64,000 nt of DNA from Sipunculus nudus (taxonomy: Eukaryota; Annelida; Sipuncula; Golfingiida; Sipunculidae), in assembly GCA_026874595.1 (NCBI GenBank), contig CM049311.1, positions 37,588,176 through 37,652,175 on the forward strand, given 5' to 3'. The translations under genes were made by a program, and so were the position numbers. The notes beneath the pieces are model-generated. The model saw only the letters and a list, made by a program, of their open reading frames with translations. It was not told where the DNA came from and ran no database searches. Below, piece by piece: positions 1 to 11,383 of this stretch. Each line of letters opens with the position of its first letter. Within the stretch, counting starts at the first letter, position 1.

Positions 1-126
1 CTCAAACTTTAATAAGATGATCTGCAGGATACACCACTGTATGGACTGTAAATTGTAGTAATAATAAGATTAGTATTTGAAAAGTACCTGTATAAACTAT
101 TACAAAAATGAATACGATTTCAGAAC

Positions 127-336
127 TTACATTTCTTTCACGCCAGTTGGAAATCCTGTCGGGGTGGAGTTAAGATTGCATGCAGCACACCCTACTTTTA
201 TCCCACCATCAGTATCTTCACAGGTGCAACAGCGGGCATCGGAAACACAATTCTCAGGAACCTCACCAAAGAGGCTTCCTGATAATGAAAGCCATACGAA
301 ACACAACATGGCTAACACTGATATGATAAACGCCAT
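127..336 (-). CDS. First coding exon, secreted Cys-rich protein (unidentified)
   Basis: The ATG at 336 opens a hydrophobic signal peptide (MAFIISVLAMLCFVWLSLSG), followed by a short mature stretch with clustered cysteines (NCVSDARCCTC, then GCAAC). The exon most likely ends at 131, where the minus strand reads AAAT then GTAAGT, a near-perfect splice donor; the stop at 127-129 would then be intronic. The rest of the gene lies off the left edge. The Cys spacing (C-x6-CC-x-C-x9-C-x2-C) suggests a disulfide-rich extracellular module, but I cannot assign a family. The exon is seen directly; the gene is inferred. Confidence 0.55.
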   Translation of the reverse strand: MAFIISVLAMLCFVWLSLSGSLFGEVPENCVSDARCCTCEDTDGGIKVGCAACNLNSTPTGFPTGVKEM

Positions 337-744
337 GGTTTCCAGATTAAGCAGCCTCGCGGTTGTAGACTACATAAGAAGGAGACGTGTGTGCAGTGTC
401 ACTTCTCCTTCTGTAGGAGCCGGGTCGTTTAGTCGCTTCCAAATTTAACACGTCTGATTAATTCGGACTTGTCTTCAGTCAAAAAAGACCCGTTTTCTTT
501 CTCCGATAAACGATAAAACGATCATACAAGGCTCATGACTGTTGTTGATGCTGACTGTTCCCCACTTGTCGTTGTTTACGCAGACTGTTGGCTGGCCTCA
601 TGCACGTAATGATAAAAACGGCTGTCCTACCACAACCGTCTCACTTCCTAGTTGTCTGTATAATCTCTGTTGGTCTATAATTTCGTTTTGAGCGTGTGCG
701 TCACAACCGATACAAGGGATGAGTGCTTGCTCGTCCTTTTATTA

Positions 745-1022
745 CTTTTTAAGTTTTATTTTCGGCTGGAGGTTACCGCCTCCATTCTTTATTTCTGCCT
801 TATTTAATTCTTGAGCTAAGGATTTACATCTGCAGAGTTCCATTTCGGATTGGGACTACTTTGCAGGGCGGTGGCACTCGTTTTCTCACATTTTATTTTA
901 TATCCTGGTGTCACTCAGGCCCGTTATCTTCCGCACCTGCAGGTCTTGGTGTGTCATCATCTCCATTGCTGGGTCATAACACTTGGGAACCTCCCAATGA
1001 CGGACGCACTCATTTGTGAGTG
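745..1022 (-). repeat. SINE-like dispersed repeat, copy 1 (body only)
   Basis: This shares a long block with 50665-51035: a GGAGGTTACCGCCTCC-type palindrome, TTGGGACTACTT, GGTGTCAC..AGGCCC, CATTGCTGGGTCATAACAC and CGCACTC..TGTGAGTG in the same order. Copy 3 at 58925-59115 carries the tRNA-like head that is missing here. Read on the minus strand it is the body of a tRNA-type SINE that lacks its promoter end. Confidence 0.6.
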
Positions 1023-1069
1023 ATAAATGGTTGTAATATTGTAGCCTACCAAACTGATACATTACATGA

Positions 1070-1790
1070 CAGTAATGTAGTCGAGTCCACCCCGTCAGAG
1101 TCCAAGTCCATCTTTTTCGAGAAGAAGAACCCTGGTCCAAGTCCGAGTCCAAGAATATTTCCTTGTTAAAAGAAATTTAAAGAAATTTGAAATAATCTTA
1201 TATATTTAACGTTAGTTTACATATGCTTTTTACTTAAACGTGTCATTACATTAAGCTCCCGATGCAGAGTTCCAGTTTGGTATAGGTAGCTTTTTACATG
1301 GTAGATATTTTACATGATTCGATATGGTCACAGTCTGATTTCTCGGGTCCTGACCTCCAAGTCAGAGTCCAGGACCCTCTGGTCCAAGTCCAAGTGCAGG
1401 ACCCTCTGGTCCAAGTCCGAGTGCTTGACCCTATGGTCCAAGTCCGAGTGCAGTACCCTCTGATCAAAGTCCGAGTGCAGGACCCTCTGGTCCAAGTTAG
1501 AGTCCAGGACCCTCTGGTCCAAATGCAGGTGCAGGACCCTCTGGTCCAAGTGCGAGTGAGGGACCCTCTGGTCCAAGTCAAAGTCCAGGACCCTCTTGTC
1601 CAAGGTAGAGTCCAGGACCCTCTGGTCCAAGTCCGAGAACAGGACCCTCTGGTCCAAGTCAGAGTCCAGGACCCTCTGGTCTAGGTCAGAGTCCAGGACC
1701 GTCTGGTCCAAGTCAGAGTCCAGGACCCTCTTGTCAAAGTTAGAGTCAAGGACCCTCTGGCCAAAGTTAGAGTCGGAGTCTTACATCACT
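1070..1790. mobile_element. hAT-type MITE, copy 1, with expanded minisatellite
   Basis: The left end reads CAGTAATGTAGTCGAGTCC. The right end, reverse complemented, reads AGTGATGTAAGACTCCGAC. Copy 2 at 59411-59851 has matching ends and a similar AT-rich middle containing a conserved AGCTCCCG motif. The CAGTGATGTA-like terminus is typical of hAT elements. There is no coding capacity. I could not see a clean 8-bp target duplication. The right half is replaced by a 27-bp tandem array. Confidence 0.6.
1355..1772. repeat. 27-bp minisatellite, about 15 units
   Basis: The unit is roughly GGACCCTCTGGTCCAAGTC plus eight variable bases (AGAGTCCA, CGAGTGCA and similar). Because 27 is a multiple of three and the unit has no stop in several frames, it makes long artefactual repeat ORFs on both strands. 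It appears to have grown from the GAGTCCAAGTCC subterminal motif of the surrounding MITE, since the same motif is present unexpanded in copy 2 near 59450-59500 and 59760-59790. Confidence 0.85.
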
Positions 1791-1926
1791 AATATTAGCC
1801 CCCCCCCCCCCCGATAAAAAATGAAATTTATATTTATCTTGAGCTCATACATATTCACTGGGTTACATAGGTCGGATGGCCTTTTAAAAGAGCTCGGAGA
1901 TAGTAAATTGTATATTTTAAACTAGA

Positions 1927-2335
1927 AAAGCGCATTCTAAGGAATGCTTCCCAACCCGTGTTTGCATTCACTTATTCCTAGATTCTGTTACGAAGACAAA
2001 TTATTCAGGGGAAAATTCTGGGCAGACCTGGGATTCGAACCCATAACGGTGGCGCACAAGTCCGGCGTACCAACCGCTTCGATAGCAAAGCAGTTCGTTC
2101 CGCTTTAATGTCACCCCGTAACAATCCATTCGTGCATAAGTGACTATACTCTTGTGAATATTCCTTTATGACGTTCCTGAATTCGTATAATAAACCGGAT
2201 CGACATCAAAATCTAATCCATCTTTTATTCCCCCATTCCCTGAAAATTTCAGGAGTTTATGTCCATGTTTGTGGGAGTTATTTTGTGAAAAAACACACAC
2301 AAACACCCACATGAACGTTGAAGAAAGCAGTTATT
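1927..2335. repeat. Dispersed repeat, copy 1 (interrupted)
   Basis: The segments either side of 1986-2123 match 12165-12430: AAGGAA(T/C)GCT, GTRTTTGCATYAACTTATT, then ATTCGTGCATAAGTGACT, TTGTGAATATTC, GATGACGTT and CCCTGAAAA.TTCA. Copy 2 lacks the insert and serves as the empty site for the 138-bp element at 1986-2123. The class of the host repeat is unknown. Confidence 0.6.
1986..2123 (-). mobile_element. Solo LTR of TRIM-type element, copy 1
   Basis: This 138-bp unit starts TGTTACGAAG and ends CCCGTAACA. Compared with the empty site near 12240 the insert is exact, flanked by ATTC (1982-1985) and ATCC (2124-2127), a 4-bp target duplication with one mismatch. On the minus strand it holds GGGTTCGAATCCC (a perfect B box) and an A-box-like stretch TATCGAAGCGG. 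It matches both terminal repeats of the TRIM at 62824-63180. It is a fossil with no coding capacity. Confidence 0.65.
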
Positions 2336-4425
2336 CACAGTTACAGAATCAATTCATAAGGCCACCTTTGACACAAAATTAACTTTATCTGTAAATTCAT
2401 AATGTATGCATATATAAATATATATATGTCTTAGGGATGGGTTATAGTAATATGTTTAATTAATAGTAACAGAGAATTACTGGTTCTCAAAGTAACAGTA
2501 ATAGTAATAGTAATAGTAATAGATAAGATATTTTAATCTCTTATAGCAATAGTAAAAGTAATAGGACCCTAAGTAACAGATGCATAGCTATTACATTAAC
2601 TATTACAGCCCTTGACCAGAGCAGTTAAAGGATGGAGCGTTTGTTTTATTTCATTTGAACACATCATATTATCCACACCAAGAGAGGATTTAATCTATTA
2701 GGATACCGGAAATGAGTCACCTGTGTGACCTATACGTTAAAAAGATATCGGATTGAAAGCATATTTAAGGGAACAAATAGCACTGGAGACAGTTTTGTTC
2801 ATACAGCGCAAACATAAAAGTGCGGGTTAATCACGTATAGCTGCTCGAATGACTTTGTGATTTCATCTTCTGATTTTTTATAATTTGAAAGGGTGCACAG
2901 AAAAAGAGGGACAACCTACAATTCCTTCAGTTTTACACAAAGTTTAATTGTAATTTCACACTTATTTTAACAAGTTGCCAATATAATACTCGTTCGGCTT
3001 AGCAGACCAAAACATTATGTTTATCATTAAAATCAAAATGAGGGATTCATTTAAAACGCATTATTTTTATCATTTAAATCTTTGAAAAATGCAGCCTGTC
3101 AAGGATTTTCGCATGTATCAAACGAGCTAATATGGACATACAAGCACCTAAAATGTGATTTTCCCTGCGGGTTAATCAATTTTCAATTGTTAAGGACATA
3201 ACACTTGTCCTCCAAATTACAAGTTGTCCAGAAAGAGTTTATAAAGCTTATTCATACAGCCTTACACTAACCAATACATTTAATGGTAGCGTCACGTGTT
3301 GTAATGCAGACCGTTGTGATTTTAAGATATGACCCTGGCGGTACTTGATTGTTCGACAGTTCATACATATTGTATGCCATACTGGTCACAAAACAGCTTG
3401 ACATTTCCAATAAAATAATAAAATAACCATATGCAGCGATAACATTGTTCTTTTATCTGTAAAACAATCAATTAGCTGAATCACTGTATCTTTGCTATAA
3501 TGGGTCATGTATATGACGCATGTGCCTAACTGTAGATTTATCTTATCTTTACATGAACAAATTTTATTTGTTTAACGCCAACAGTGTGATAAAACGCTTA
3601 ATGTCTCTATCTGATTATTAAAAAGATATGTTAGGCAAAAAAATAAAAGATATGGTTCTCAGGCACCACCCGCGACGAATTTTTTACCCCACGGGTTTTC
3701 ATCTTTCAAGAAGATAAAATAGCACAATTTTGATTTCCTTTCTTATGAAGTGTTTTAATATGTTAAGCAAGAATAAAATCTGTCATTATCATGCTTTTCC
3801 CTGATCATATGACATTTTTATCGAAACATACAAAAACGGTAAAAAAAAAATATCGCCCGCACTGGTTTCTGAAAAAAAGTGCCCGAAAACCATACCTGTT
3901 TTTGGCCTTATGATTATCTTGTTTTCTCTCCACTTCACCAGAAAACAAGAATGCTTCCTTGTTATAAATGTTATCTCTGTTTGGTCCTGACCATTATACC
4001 ATATAGATGTAAATATGCGCTTATGGTTATCAACCTGATGCTATCGATGTCCTGAGTTAGTATGACACAAACACGGTCCTAAGTAATGGGGTACTCTAGA
4101 TTTATCATGTGGGATAATCTGATTTTGTATTATATGCCTTTTGAATTGCGACTTATGGCAGATTCAAGATTTCCTTGAACTAAATGCATTCGATATACAA
4201 GTTAAAGTTTAACTAATAGCGGGTTTAAGATTAATGCAGGGATAAAATACATTTCAGATATGATTCCCTTTCCGAATCATTTTCAGTTTCGATTAACCAT
4301 GGTCATACAAGGAAATACTTGAGACCATGTCGTATTGAACGTACCGTATCCATGTGCCATGTAAACAATGGTAGAGACACTCCATTGCTTGGCCTTAAAT
4401 GAGCAGTAATTTTTTAGCAATTATT
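2336..4425. other. AT-rich non-coding stretch
   Basis: No supported ORF, RNA gene or terminal repeat was seen. A short TAGTAA/AGTAAT-rich low-complexity run lies at about 2446-2560. Confidence 0.5.
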
Positions 4426-4429
4426 TTAA

Positions 4430-5098
4430 AGCCCAAAACAGACTAACGCGCGCGTCACGCGCGCGTCAAGCGTCACGCGTGCGCCACGCGGCTAATTCAA
4501 AACACACTAACGCGGCTACAACACGCACGACACGCGTCAGATTGGAAGGTATTAACCGAGCAACTATTGCATTTTTTTTGTTTAACTTTGTATAAATAGT
4601 AATTTCGATAATCAGCGTTGGATTAATTGTATACAAATATATATGTTTTGTGACCTGTTCTAAATATGACCGAACTCAGTCACTATTATGAACGATATTT
4701 ATATATCTGTGTTGCTTTGTTTCATATTTTCTATCCAGACACAAATGAATAATTATAGTTCAATGAATTATAACAAACGTTTCACCCGGAGTTTTATATA
4801 GAATTTGAGTGCTGGGGAGGGAAACCCTCTATTTATTAATGTCATTATCAGGAATCCCCACGCGGCTAGCGCGCGTCACGCGTCAAAAATCGCTCCAGGA
4901 GCGATAGCTGACGCTTGACGCTTGACGCGCGCGTGACGCGCGCGTTAGTCTGTTTTGTCATTGATAGATAGAGTGGTCGATTTTTCCAGATTTGACGCGT
5001 GACGCTTGACGCGCGCGTGACGCGCGCGTTAGTGTGTTTTGGGCTTGACGCGTGACGCTTGACGCGCGCGTAACGCGCGCGTTAGTGTGTTTTGGGCT
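4430..5098. mobile_element. CpG-rich MITE with TAA flanks (PIF/Harbinger-like)
   Basis: The left end reads AGCCCAAAACAGACTAACG followed by alternating CGCG and CACGCG blocks. The right end is its inverse, ending GTGTGTTTTGGGCT. TAA flanks both sides (4427-4429 and 5099-5101), consistent with the 3-bp target duplication of PIF/Harbinger elements. The middle (about 4570-4850) is AT-rich without coding capacity. The right terminal block, TGACGCTTGACGCGCGCG plus GCGCGCGTTAGT, is present three times (about 4910-4957, 4996-5043 and 5045-5098). Confidence 0.7.
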
Positions 5099-5164
5099 TA
5101 AAGCTCACCTGTCAGCCAAAGTCAACTATAGCCGTCAGCGGACTATTGGGACGGTATTAGTACA

Positions 5165-5545
5165 TTGTTGTTTTGTGTTTGTGGGTTGGTGGTTGTTTGT
5201 ATGGTTATGGTTGTCTGTGGGCTGGTGGTGACTAGTGGGACGGTATTAGTACGTTGGTGTTTGTGGCTTGGTGGTAGTTTGAATGGTTTGGTTGTCTGTG
5301 GGCTTGTAGGAGCTTGCAAATCACTAGGTGTCTACAGGGCGGTGGCGGTGGTTGTTCCTAGTCTGGTGTCATGTCGGCCGGTGGTGGTTCCTGGTCTGGT
5401 GTCATGCGGGATGGTGATGATTCATAATCTGAGTGGTTTGTGGGCTGGTGGTGGTTCCTAGTCTGGTGTCATGTTGGCCGGTGGTGGTTCCTAGTCTGGT
5501 GTCATGTGGGCAGGTGGCGTTTTCTAGTCTGTTGGCTTGTGGGCT
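5165..5545. repeat. GT-rich degenerate minisatellite, about 33-bp unit
   Basis: The unit GGTGGTGGTTCCTAGTCTGG plus TGTCATGT(C/T)GGCC is clearest from 5340 to 5520, grading left into looser GGTTGT/GGTGGT repeats. The plus strand is strongly G and T rich. The ORFs here are products of the repeat. Confidence 0.7.
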
Positions 5546-5549
5546 GGTT

Positions 5550-7200
5550 GGTGGTTTATACTTGAAGTTTGGCAGCTTGTGGGTTGATAATGGTATTTCA
5601 TTTATAATCATAGATTAACTCATTTCCTTATTACGGGAAAGGTTCCTGTCGAAATCTCCGTGTCGAATTTCATTTTGCAAAACACACAGTCTGAATATAG
5701 TTGAAATCCTGTATTTGTATGAGTAGAATAAGTCAAATATGTTAAATTCTGTGCATACAATCTAAAATGATATAATATACCGCATTTCCTTGATCAGACG
5801 CTGGGGCTTTAATAGTCGCAAACATTTAAAATACTGATGTTTCTGTGTTATATTCAAGGGAAAATCATAATATCAGATGCAACTTATATTTCATTTAAAT
5901 AATCTAAGCCACATTAATACCCTACTTATAAAGCATTAACACATTAGAAATAACATTTCAATTTTTTCAGATGAATCCCTGATTGGACAAATAAGGAAAG
6001 TGTAGTTAAACATGGCCTTATAAATGCGAAGGTACCGGTCTTCCTCAGAACCAGCAACTTTCAGAGAAGGAATTATCTCCAGTGAAACTGACAGATTGTC
6101 AGTTTTTAATTCCATTTTATCTTTTACCATGATGAATTCTTTAAATACACGTCATTGGTTTTTTATGTCATTTCGAGGCATTCAAGGTGTTATACAACAA
6201 TAGTGATGACAATGAAGCAGGTTTTCTGAGGCAAAGAGGACATAGCGGTTAAATCTAGGAAAAATTTGTGTTAACTGAAAGGACAAATGTGGAATACAAC
6301 TAAAAAATACTAAAATAACAGTATATATATTATTATTTGAATATTATAATATATATATTATTTTTTTTTCTATCAGAACCTAAGGAAAAACCACTGAACT
6401 ACTAAATACTAAACTAGTAAAGATACTAAACTAGTGTCTATTTACAATATCAGCTTGATACTTATCAAAGATTACACTATATAAACATTTGTAAGGGTTA
6501 CTTGTCATATAACTTGTCATACTTGATTATACAGGTAATCTGAGCTATAGTTATGAACCATTGTCCATCGTCTGTCAGTCCAACTGTTTGACTGGCAAGT
6601 TTTGAAACCATTAAACATACGAATCCAAAATTCGACTAATAGTTAGATGTCCCAAAACTGCATCACAACGACTTCGTTCCTTCGAGAAATTAAGGAAACC
6701 CTAAATTTTCAATTGAAATGTTATCACTGGGGAGCACCCCTGCTGTCATAGCTGTACATGTTTTCTTCTATTACTCTCCCATCCAGCCCACCCAACCCCC
6801 AAAAAAATCCAAAAATTGACTTGCGGTTTGATGTTCCTGTGTTCTTCTATTATAACCCGAAACTGGGTCATGGCGTCCTCATTTTTTCGAGATTTTTTTC
6901 AGATTTTTTTTTATATATTGAATTTAAAAATTTATAATAAAATAAATAGGATTAAAATTTTTCTTTAAATAAATCATTATTCTCATGCCAAAATAGAAAT
7001 GCTGAAAAATACTTTTTAATATAAACGTAAAAGCAGTACTCCCCTGACTCCGCAGAGAGTGAACTAAAGAAATAATTCCACCTGTCCGTGTTTACTGTTT
7101 TTTCCATGGCAGCCATATGAGAGTATTAGTTTTAATCACCAAATAAAAGGGCCATTTGGGCTGATATACACAGTACAAATAAGTATATTTTGCATCTGCT
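5550..7200. other. Non-coding AT-rich stretch
   Basis: Nothing supported here beyond short A/T runs, for example at 6300-6370 and 6890-6970. No gene or recognisable repeat ends were seen. Confidence 0.45.
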
Positions 7201-7389
7201 ACATTTTTACAAAATTCAGCTGCCAGGACCCATAGCCAGTTAAGGGTCCCTTGTTATCAAATTTTAAACAGTATACTAAGGTTTTTGCATTTTGTATTCA
7301 CAGGATGCTTCATCTGTTGACAAAATAACTTGAACATCGAAAAAAGGAACAGTTGGTCCTCAAATGCTATACATTAACTCACCTGGAAA

Positions 7390-7640
7390 AAGCTGGTACA
7401 GCTGGGTCATCTCGCCAACAACACAAAACCTGCAGAGGTAGAGCATAAGTGGAAGAACATTACAAAGAAGTATAGAGATGTTGATAATGACATTAAATCA
7501 GGAATGGAGTGGAAAACTTGTCCTTTTATGAACATCTACAGGATGTTTTGTGGCAGAGGCCTAATGTGGCCCCGGAATTCGTCGCCAGTCTAAGAGGGCC
7601 TAAAAGAGGCCCCCTGGGTCCGACAGTGACAGTGAGAGAG
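7390..7640 (+). pseudogene. PIF/Harbinger SANT/MADF-like DNA-binding ORF remnant
   Basis: From about 7430 the plus strand reads EVEHKWKNITKKYRDVDND then IKSGMEWKTCPFMNIYRMF. The pattern W-x2-I-x-KKYR with SG-x2-W-x2-CPF is that of the SANT/MADF-like protein encoded as the second gene of PIF/Harbinger transposons. The flanking sequence is degraded and no intact start is visible. It lies about 1 kb from a Harbinger transposase remnant on the opposite strand, the usual two-gene layout of these elements. Assignment is by motif recall. Confidence 0.5.
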
Positions 7641-8599
7641 AAGAGTAAAACGAGAAAAACTAAGTAAGGAGTGAACCATCAGGTATATAAGATGAACCGT
7701 CAGCGATAAAAAGAAAACATAAAAAAAATGGCTGAAAGCTATGATTAATAAAACAACAAACAGAAAACCAAACTAAAGCAGTGGAGGAGATGCACAAAGA
7801 CAGGATGATACCGATAGTATCATTCCTAGAAATCTTTAAAAAATTGTTGAACTGTAACTATTGTGACAATTACTCATTAAAACTAGGCTTTTTCAGTTTT
7901 ATCTAACTTTTTATTTTTTATATAAAATTCAAGATAAAAACTGAATAAGCAGTTTTGAAAAATGTAAATATCACTTTTTAATATGTTGTAGTTTCTTATT
8001 TCCGTGTTCACTCATGAATTAAGCTTCTCAAGCAGCCATTATACACTATTAGTCCACGATCTCCTTTCGTATAACCGTTGCTTTATACAGCAATATATGA
8101 TACTACACTCTCATTGGTCTATTACGATTCTTTACTCTGCATGTGCGCACCCTGGTGTTCTTACCCTGAAAAACTTACTTTAAAAAACAACGAAGAGAGA
8201 TCTGGGACGACTGGAGTGTATAACTGATGCATGAGAAGCGTACTTATTTAAAAAAAAAATGATTTGGCAGTTATTCAAATATAACTTTTGAGCATGTCGA
8301 AATTCTTTCCTTCAACATATTTGTTTACTTAAGGGCATGATTTAAATTTGACTTGATGATCTGCAGTTACTCATCTGCAGTTAATTGTCATTATATTTGT
8401 TGTACCTCATTACACAAACGTGTTAATTTATAAAGAATACTGTATGATATATATAATTTCAATATTATTTTGTGCCATTCTAGTCTATGATTTCGTACGA
8501 TTTTGTATGATACTTTTGAAATAAATAACAAAAGACACTGGATGCTTTTATGACTTCTATTCGCTCAGGTGCTGTTTGATCAAAGAAATAAATCCGTAA

Positions 8600-8837
8600 C
8601 TATTCTTTTACGTATACATCCTGGTACGCATTGATGTCAGGGCCATCTTCTGGGCCCATCTCTGTTTCTGCAAAGAAATCCTCCAAATCACCCTCTGCCA
8701 AACAGACATTATGATACATGCAAGCAAAAATGACTACTTTACCTGCATGTTCCAAGTCCTGGACAACTAAACATTTTAGTCTTCAGAACCTGCCTTTCAA
8801 CACTATAAATGTCTTTTCGATGGCCATTCGGGTGCTG
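8600..8837 (-). pseudogene. PIF/Harbinger transposase, C-terminal remnant
   Basis: On the minus strand from 8837 the translation reads RMAIEKTFIVLKGRF, an in-frame stop (TGA, apparently from an Arg CGA codon), then RLKCLVVQDLEHAGKVVIF, ACMYHNVCLAEGDLEDF and an acidic tail ending at a TAG (8600-8602). The AIEKTF-x2-LKGRFxRLK and HNxC signatures are those of the last part of DDE_Tnp_4 (Harbinger) transposases. The catalytic D-D-E part was not found nearby. This is a decayed DNA transposon. Confidence 0.6.
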
Positions 8838-9668
8838 CTACTCGAGTACCCGACAGGCATTACCCGACCCGGACTCGAGTGGCAACGCTGTAAAGTTAAA
8901 TGGACAATCTTTTTATCAAAACATACATAAATTTGACCTCGTGACGGCTTGACTTTATCCAAACGATATAGATACTAAAATTTAACAGAGTGGAAAAATC
9001 CATTTATTCGAAAGCATATAACTAATAAATGTAAGTCTCTTCGAAATAAACTGTACAGTATGATTATAACTTCCATAATGAATAACTAGGCAACCATCCA
9101 CTTCAAAATGAAACCGTTGTGAATTAGGTTTCCAGGAACCGAAACCAGTTTCGAATTTCCGAGTGGGAACTTAGCCTTAGGGACCTGTCATCATATGTAC
9201 ACCGCTGTTGGTTCCAGACTGCAGGATATGAAACTAAGAAAAAAACTCCAGCAAAACTGTTCTGTTAGTTGACTGCATGTGATCGCAATGTATATGCCTA
9301 GTAAATCTTTGTGAAATTCCCATCAGAACTGTCCCCCCGGCATATCATTGTATCAAGCTTACAATATATCACCGCTGGCGAGAGAATTTGTTTATAAATA
9401 TTTCAAACTGATACATTGTTGTAAAACCGACCAGCACTTTTTTCCTTCGAGTATTGAAAAATGCCATAGGCATTGAGCCAGATGTTTCTTTTTTCTTGAC
9501 TTCCTTCCTCATATATAGGGTTCTCACAGAAATACTATGCAGTAAAATCCGCAAAACAACGACAGAATAATAAAACCTATATGTAGGAATATTTCTATGA
9601 GAATTAATAAAATTTTATTATACCCATTACCAAGCGAGAAGAAAACTGGTGAACAAATTTGAATGCGC

Positions 9669-9673
<5 letters not shown>

Positions 9674-9729
<56 letters not shown>

Positions 9730-9737
9730 AATATATG

Positions 9738-9778
<41 letters not shown>
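9674..9778. repeat. (TA)n microsatellite
   Basis: Two TA runs (about 9674-9726 and 9740-9778) are separated by GTAAATATATGTAAA. Apparent YIYIY peptides here are artefacts of the repeat. Confidence 0.95.
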
Positions 9779-9781
<3 letters not shown>

Positions 9782-9853
9782 TTACTATATCATATTTAAT
9801 AGTAATAATGGAGGTAATAATGTCAATCACCATTCTTTTTTACAGAAGCGGAA

Positions 9854-9854
<1 letters not shown>

Positions 9855-9884
<30 letters not shown>
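9855..9884 (+). repeat. Poly-G tract of 30
   Basis: An uninterrupted run of about 30 G. It could form G-quadruplexes and is also the kind of tract where length calls are unreliable. Confidence 0.9.
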
Positions 9885-9885
<1 letters not shown>

Positions 9886-9899
9886 CCGGACAGCATTTT

Positions 9900-10866
9900 T
9901 CGCCGCCGCTACCTTAAAGGGTTTCAGACCAATTTTTGCGTCTTAGACCTGCTGTTTCGGACTTGGAGACCTTTTTCCAGGTTTTGTCATACGTCCTAGC
10001 TCCTGGATTGAACCCATTTTTTTTACCAAATTTTGCTAGCAAAATATGAAGTTTCATGATTAAACTATTTGATCAAGAACAAAGTCCTTGGTAACCAAGC
10101 AACAAGGGCATGCATTACGTCAAATTCTTTGTATATTTCCTTAATTTGCAGTCCCTTAAGTCTGTTTCAACTTAATCCCAAAATATTCTCAGTTTATTGC
10201 ACGTATAAAAACTAAATGTTTTACATATTCGACCTCCGGTGTAAATCAAAACTAAATAAAGTAAATGTGATGTATATTTTCTTTGCCAGAAAAGTTCGGT
10301 ATTAGACCGTATACTTTTTCCTAATTTGTAACTTAAATCGCAAGATTTTGTAGCCCTCTTATGGTTATTAAAAGTCTTATTTTTGAATAGGAGCGGAAAA
10401 TTATGCGGTATTAAGCTTTTATGAAGTTGCGGTTAAGTTGCGGTACGCTCGCGGTTGCTGATAGAGCGGAACATATCATATTATGAAGGACCGATTCCTT
10501 TTATGCGTGTCCAACCTGTCATCAGACAAAATTTTAGGTTTGATCATGCAGCGACCGATCCGACAAAAATTAAAAAGCTGACGGGGTCGGACGAGATTTC
10601 CCGCTCTTTTATATACATCACATATAGGAGTTAAAGTTTCATGTTTAGGATTAACGCGTTATCTGTATATGCCACGAGGAAAAAAAGTTCTCCGCCTCAA
10701 ATCATCGATTTAAATTATTGTAAATATGTGAATCATTTACATGCCATTCACTGGCGAGAGATCTGACCAATACATGTATATCTGTTTCGATTCAAGCAGC
10801 TGGTTTATCTTTCACTACCTTTTTCACAATGCAGGGATACATGCGTGCATAATATATATCATACAT

Positions 10867-10906
<40 letters not shown>

Positions 10907-11380
10907 GTACAAATTATGTATATTACATACAAACGTACAATTTAAACGCGACCGCATGAAAGGAAATCGTCTTGTTACAACCGCGATCTGCATCCGCGTA
11001 AAATGAATCATAGCTTTAATGAACATCCTGCGTGCGTGTAAAAAGATTTATATGTACATCCTCCTGCGTGTGTATTGACAGATTAATGCCGATGTCGAGT
11101 GTCTTGGTAAAACTAAAATTTTATGAAAATTTTAGTTTGTATGAGTAAATATTATATTTTGATGATAGAAAGTTATCTTCATGGTGTTTTAGAGATGTGT
11201 CGAATAATAAATGCCAGTTAACATTTATCATCCTTTGCATTCTTCTTGTTCATGCAGGGCAACATTTTTTAAGTGAACAGACGTAAAATTCCTTTGGAAA
11301 TGACGGGATGACTACAAAGATTTGATCTTTTATCATATAACCTCTTCAATCTTCATTACTACCCCCGTCCTCACAATGAT
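9900..11380. other. Non-coding stretch
   Basis: A TA microsatellite lies at about 10867-10904. No supported gene or element ends. Confidence 0.45.
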
Positions 11381-11383
11381 GTA

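Noticed and set aside
1294-1711. Long ORFs on both strands rich in repeated RVQDPLVQ or DLDQRVL
   Set aside because: They are translations of the 27-bp minisatellite in several frames, with no start context or flanking exons.
1986-2123. A real tRNA gene, suggested by the B box GGGTTCGAATCCC
   Set aside because: The acceptor stem does not pair, the unit has TG..CA ends with a 4-bp duplication, and it recurs as terminal repeats at 62824 and 63110.
9627-9999. YIYIYI-type ORFs here and at 18293, 19661, 31001 and 31309
   Set aside because: They are translations of (TA)n microsatellites.
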